Below, in pieces: positions 7,120-8,685 of a stretch of 8,685 bases of DNA (positions are counted from its first letter, which is position 1; every line of letters starts with the position of its first letter). The stretch covers positions 7,553-16,237 of the forward strand of contig PLZT01000233.1 in assembly GCA_003152255.1 (NCBI GenBank), given 5' to 3'. This DNA comes from Methylocystaceae bacterium (GTDB lineage: Bacteria > Pseudomonadota > Alphaproteobacteria > Rhizobiales > Beijerinckiaceae). Under the pieces are notes generated by a model. The model saw only the letters and a program-made list of their open reading frames with translations, had not been told where the DNA came from and did not search any database. A program made the translations under genes and the position numbers.

Positions 7120-7311
7120 TCACGTAAGGTCATTGTCACGCTCGTCGCGCGCGATGGCTTTGTTCTCTTTGTTCTCTTTGTTCTCTGTATCACGTCCGCT
7201 CGCGTTGCCCGCGCCATAGACAAATGCCCAGGCCATAAGCATCAGAACGAAATACACCACACAAACCACACTCCAATGCTCTTCTACCCACATTAGGGCG
7301 TGAAACAGCAA
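7120..7311 (-). CDS. Small single-span membrane protein, function unknown (63 residues)
   Basis: I do not recognise a family. Read from a TTG at 7311, the product has a short N-terminus with aromatic and acidic residues (LLFHALMWVEEHW), one clear hydrophobic helix (about residues 14-32, VVCVVYFVLMLMAWAFVY) and a hydrophilic, highly charged tail with ENK repeated three times (43-51). Support comes from a very strong purine-rich ribosome site 5-9 bases upstream, a membrane helix that would be unlikely by chance, and a candidate promoter about 70 bases upstream. A GTG start at 7332 would place the ribosome site inside the gene, and the ATG at 7293 lies too far from it. It stands alone between two converging units. 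A chance reading frame remains possible. Confidence 0.5.
   Translation of the reverse strand: MLFHALMWVEEHWSVVCVVYFVLMLMAWAFVYGAGNASGRDTENKENKENKAIARDERDNDLT
7159..7185. repeat. Three tandem copies of a 9-bp unit
   Basis: TTTGTTCTC is repeated exactly three times. On the minus strand each unit is GAG AAC AAA, adding Glu-Asn-Lys to the tail of the small membrane protein. The 9-bp period keeps the frame, so copy number could change without breaking the gene. Confidence 0.8.
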
Positions 7312-7315
7312 CGCA

Positions 7316-7326
7316 CCCTCCCTCCC
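7316..7326 (-). promoter_or_regulatory. Strong Shine-Dalgarno for the small minus-strand gene
   Basis: The minus strand reads GGGAGGGAGGG, containing GGAGG twice, 5 and 9 bases before the TTG at 7311. It decides the start of the small gene and is the strongest ribosome-site match in the window. Confidence 0.55.
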
Positions 7327-7350
7327 TTGCACCTATTTTGGGCGCGATTA

Positions 7351-7369
7351 CAGTCGTTTTAAACGATTG
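7351..7369. repeat. Near-perfect palindrome upstream of the small gene
   Basis: CAGTCGTTTTAAACGATTG is symmetric around 7360: TCGTTT/AAACGA are exact, and the outer bases pair apart from one G/T. It lies 40-58 bases before the TTG of the small gene, just downstream of a candidate promoter. An operator or a 5'-leader hairpin would fit; neither is shown. Confidence 0.4.
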
Positions 7370-7378
7370 CGATTAGAG

Positions 7379-7406
7379 TTGATAATTGAACTCGCTTGCG
7401 CGTCAA
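7379..7406 (-). promoter_or_regulatory. Candidate sigma-70-type promoter for the small gene
   Basis: On the minus strand a -35-like TTGACG (7406-7401) is followed after 16 bases by a -10-like TATCAA (7384-7379). Transcription would begin near 7372, giving a leader of about 60 bases that includes the palindrome and the strong ribosome site. It rests on hexamer matching only. Confidence 0.3.
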
Positions 7407-7495
7407 CCAAGTACTAGTACGTATACAAGACAATAATCGCGCGGCCGGAGCGACCCCAGACTGATCGCGGCTGACGAGAAAGAAACGACCTATAC

Positions 7496-7517
7496 TATTG
7501 AAATGTATTATTGAAAT
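7496..7517. repeat. Direct repeat of TATTGAAAT, 13-bp spacing
   Basis: TATTGAAAT occurs at 7496-7504 and again at 7509-7517. Two copies just over one helical turn apart may be a regulator site, but chance in AT-rich DNA is a fair alternative. Confidence 0.35.
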
Positions 7518-7593
7518 TCCGAGGCGGGCGCGCGATTTCAGTCTTGCGCCGAATATAGATCGTCTTGGACCTAAACAGTTTATATAGTTCGAT

Positions 7594-7620
7594 AAAAAGG
7601 CTCCGCAGGGTAGACGAGCC
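7594..7620 (-). terminator. Intrinsic terminator downstream of the flippase gene
   Basis: On the minus strand, GGCTC (7620-7616) pairs with GAGCC (7603-7599) around a 12-base loop, followed at once by five T (7598-7594) and then ATCG. It lies 62 bases after the flippase stop and has the normal form of a Rho-independent terminator, though the stem is short. Confidence 0.55.
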
Positions 7621-7681
7621 ATGGCTTTTACAAATGGAGCTGGAGTTGTCGCCGCCCGAACATTTTCCTTGACCCGCCTGA

Positions 7682-8685
7682 TCAATAGGGCGGCGGCGGG
7701 ACGGCTCGCGCCCGCCGCCGTTTTATCCAAACCACCGCCTGGCCACGTAGCCCGGCGGTGTCGAAAATAAGCGTCAAAACTCCGTAAACCACGACGCCCA
7801 GGGACACCTGCAATAGCAGCGTCAAAACCCCCGGCGTCATTTCGCGCAGTGGCGACAGGACGGCGACCATGCCGCCGGTGGCGACGACCGCGAAGGCCAC
7901 ATCTCGCGCACGCGGCCAGATCGGTTTCGCGCGGGCGGCGAAAAACAGCGTCGCGACAAGCGCCGCGAGATAGGCGCCACACTGCGCCAGCGCCAAACTG
8001 GAGGCGTCTCTCCCCCAAGGCAGGGCCACGACCAGGAAAAATCCCGCGGCGACGGCGACCAGCGCCGCGCCCACCATTGGCGCGGTCTTCTTGCCGATCT
8101 GAAACACCGGATTGACGCCAAACAGAATCATCCCCATCGCGAACAAGCCTGGAAGCAGCAGGCCAAGATAATGGGCGAAAGGCCCTCGATATTGTGCCGG
8201 GACGATCAGCAATTCGATCGACGGCATGACGAGGAAGAGGCCGGTGCAAGCCGGCAAAAGAAAAGCGAGAACAACCGCCATATTGCGGCCGACCTGTCGC
8301 CGCGCCCTCTCCGCCCCGTGGTTCTCGTGCGCCGCAACCGCGATTTGGAACAACAACACGTCGAGCGCGGAGCCAAACGCCAGCATCGCGCGCATGCCAA
8401 GGTCGAATGCGAGCGCGAACTGCCCGGTTTCGGCGAAGTCATACACGTCGGCGACCGTGGAGCGCGCCGCGAGCGGAATGGCTTGATAAAGCAAATTGGC
8501 GGTGACGATCGGCGCGCTATAAGCGATCAACGCCGCCGCCGTTTCGCGACGCGCCGCGCCCGGCGGCGCGCCCTTGTCGGTCAGCGAGGCGCGCGCCGCG
8601 ATCACCGTGCCGAACAGGCTCGCGATCGTGCCCGCCAAGGCGACGCCCGCCGAGTGAAACAAAAACGCCCCGCCGCCGGTCAGGA
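7682..8685 (-). CDS. Polysaccharide / lipid-linked oligosaccharide flippase (Wzx/PST family), C-terminal part
   Basis: The frame is open to the right edge of the window, so the N-terminus is missing; the TTG at 8662 is internal. About 334 residues are visible, with eight or nine hydrophobic helices separated by short Arg/Lys-rich loops. A cytoplasmic-loop-like segment (ARASLTDKGAPPGAARRETA) precedes the second helix group. Motifs such as ALAFDLGMRAMLAFGSALDVLLFQ, LFLVMPSIELLIVPAQYRG and GVNPVFQIGKKT resemble membrane proteins of the polysaccharide biosynthesis/export class (COG2244-like). These flip undecaprenyl-linked sugars across the inner membrane. The tail is basic, then Pro-rich. The gene converges on the arabinose-donor cassette and ends with an intrinsic terminator, suggesting a surface-glycan locus. 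The family is fairly sure; the substrate is unknown. Confidence 0.78.
   Translation of the reverse strand, partial: LTGGGAFLFHSAGVALAGTIASLFGTVIAARASLTDKGAPPGAARRETAAALIAYSAPIVTANLLYQAIPLAARSTVADVYDFAETGQFALAFDLGMRAMLAFGSALDVLLFQIAVAAHENHGAERARRQVGRNMAVVLAFLLPACTGLFLVMPSIELLIVPAQYRGPFAHYLGLLLPGLFAMGMILFGVNPVFQIGKKTAPMVGAALVAVAAGFFLVVALPWGRDASSLALAQCGAYLAALVATLFFAARAKPIWPRARDVAFAVVATGGMVAVLSPLREMTPGVLTLLLQVSLGVVVYGVLTLIFDTAGLRGQAVVWIKRRRARAVPPPPY
7691..7724 (+). terminator. Strong plus-strand hairpin with T-run inside the 3' end of the flippase gene
   Basis: CGGCGGCGGG (7691-7700) pairs perfectly with CCCGCCGCCG (7711-7720) across a 10-base loop, followed by TTTT (7721-7724). In form it is an intrinsic terminator for plus-strand transcripts, and it could stop read-through from the arabinose cassette before it runs antisense into the flippase. 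The same bases encode the flippase tail (K-R-R-R-A-R-A-V-P-P-P-P-Y), so the symmetry may instead come from Arg/Pro codons. Confidence 0.4.

Larger units (their letters stand above)
7312..7593. other. Intergenic region between the small gene and the flippase terminator
   Basis: No gene is supported here. Besides the ribosome site, palindrome and candidate promoter listed separately, it holds a 10-bp palindrome GTACTAGTAC (7411-7420) and a 13-bp-spaced direct repeat at 7496-7517. Composition is mixed, with AT-rich runs next to GC-rich ones. I see no tRNA, CRISPR or insertion-sequence end. Confidence 0.5.

Noticed and set aside
6958..7296. 112-codon plus-strand frame over the AT-rich spacer
   Set aside because: It has no good ribosome site, and its only hydrophobic piece is the antisense of the 9-bp repeat. 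The minus-strand small gene explains the region better.
7359..8249. 296-codon minus-strand frame overlapping the flippase in another frame
   Set aside because: The flippase frame has coherent membrane helices and a stop at 7682 followed by a terminator. This other frame is Arg-rich and has no family features.
1..8685. CRISPR arrays, tRNA or rRNA genes, insertion-sequence ends, phage genes
   Set aside because: Reading both strands I saw no regularly spaced repeats, no cloverleaf-like tRNA sequence with CCA-type ends, no transposase or phage-like proteins and no terminal inverted repeats with target duplications.

Overview
The window looks like a chromosomal segment of a high-GC alphaproteobacterium, most likely of the order Hyphomicrobiales (Rhizobiales). 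The run nuoN - birA - rnj on the plus strand is typical of that group, and codon use is strongly G/C at third positions. I cannot fix the genus; a methylotroph or other member of the Beijerinckiaceae/Methylocystaceae is a guess only.

Region 1 (1-3103) is housekeeping. It holds the 3' part of nuoN (complex I membrane subunit), a monofunctional biotin-protein ligase (birA) and ribonuclease J (rnj). The genes are joined by 4-nt start/stop overlaps (TTGA, ATGA), so they are probably one translationally coupled operon. A GC-rich hairpin follows rnj.

Region 2 (3330-6905) is a compact three-gene plus-strand cassette with 4-nt overlaps (GTGA, ATGA). It encodes a HAD-phosphatase/UbiA-prenyltransferase fusion, a DprE1-like FAD oxidoreductase and a DprE2-like short-chain dehydrogenase. 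Together these match the mycobacterial route to polyprenyl-phosphoryl-D-arabinose. In that route the UbiA enzyme puts phosphoribose on a polyprenyl phosphate, a phosphatase removes the 5-phosphate, and DprE1 with DprE2 inverts C2' by oxidation then reduction. The HAD domain could supply the phosphatase step. The fusion gene carries a one-base deletion near 4139/4140, so as written it is broken; restoring one base gives a 495-residue protein in frame. No arabinosyltransferase that would use the donor lies in the window.

Region 3 (6906-7681) is a mostly non-coding, AT-rich stretch with several inverted repeats. It holds one plausible small minus-strand gene for a 63-residue single-span membrane protein, with a strong Shine-Dalgarno sequence, a candidate promoter and a 9-bp in-frame tandem repeat.

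Region 4 (7682-8685, minus strand) is the C-terminal part of a polysaccharide/lipid-linked oligosaccharide flippase (Wzx/PST/MATE-like). It runs off the right edge and is followed by a good intrinsic terminator. It converges on the arabinose cassette, which suggests a cell-surface glycan locus inserted beside the conserved nuoN-birA-rnj block.
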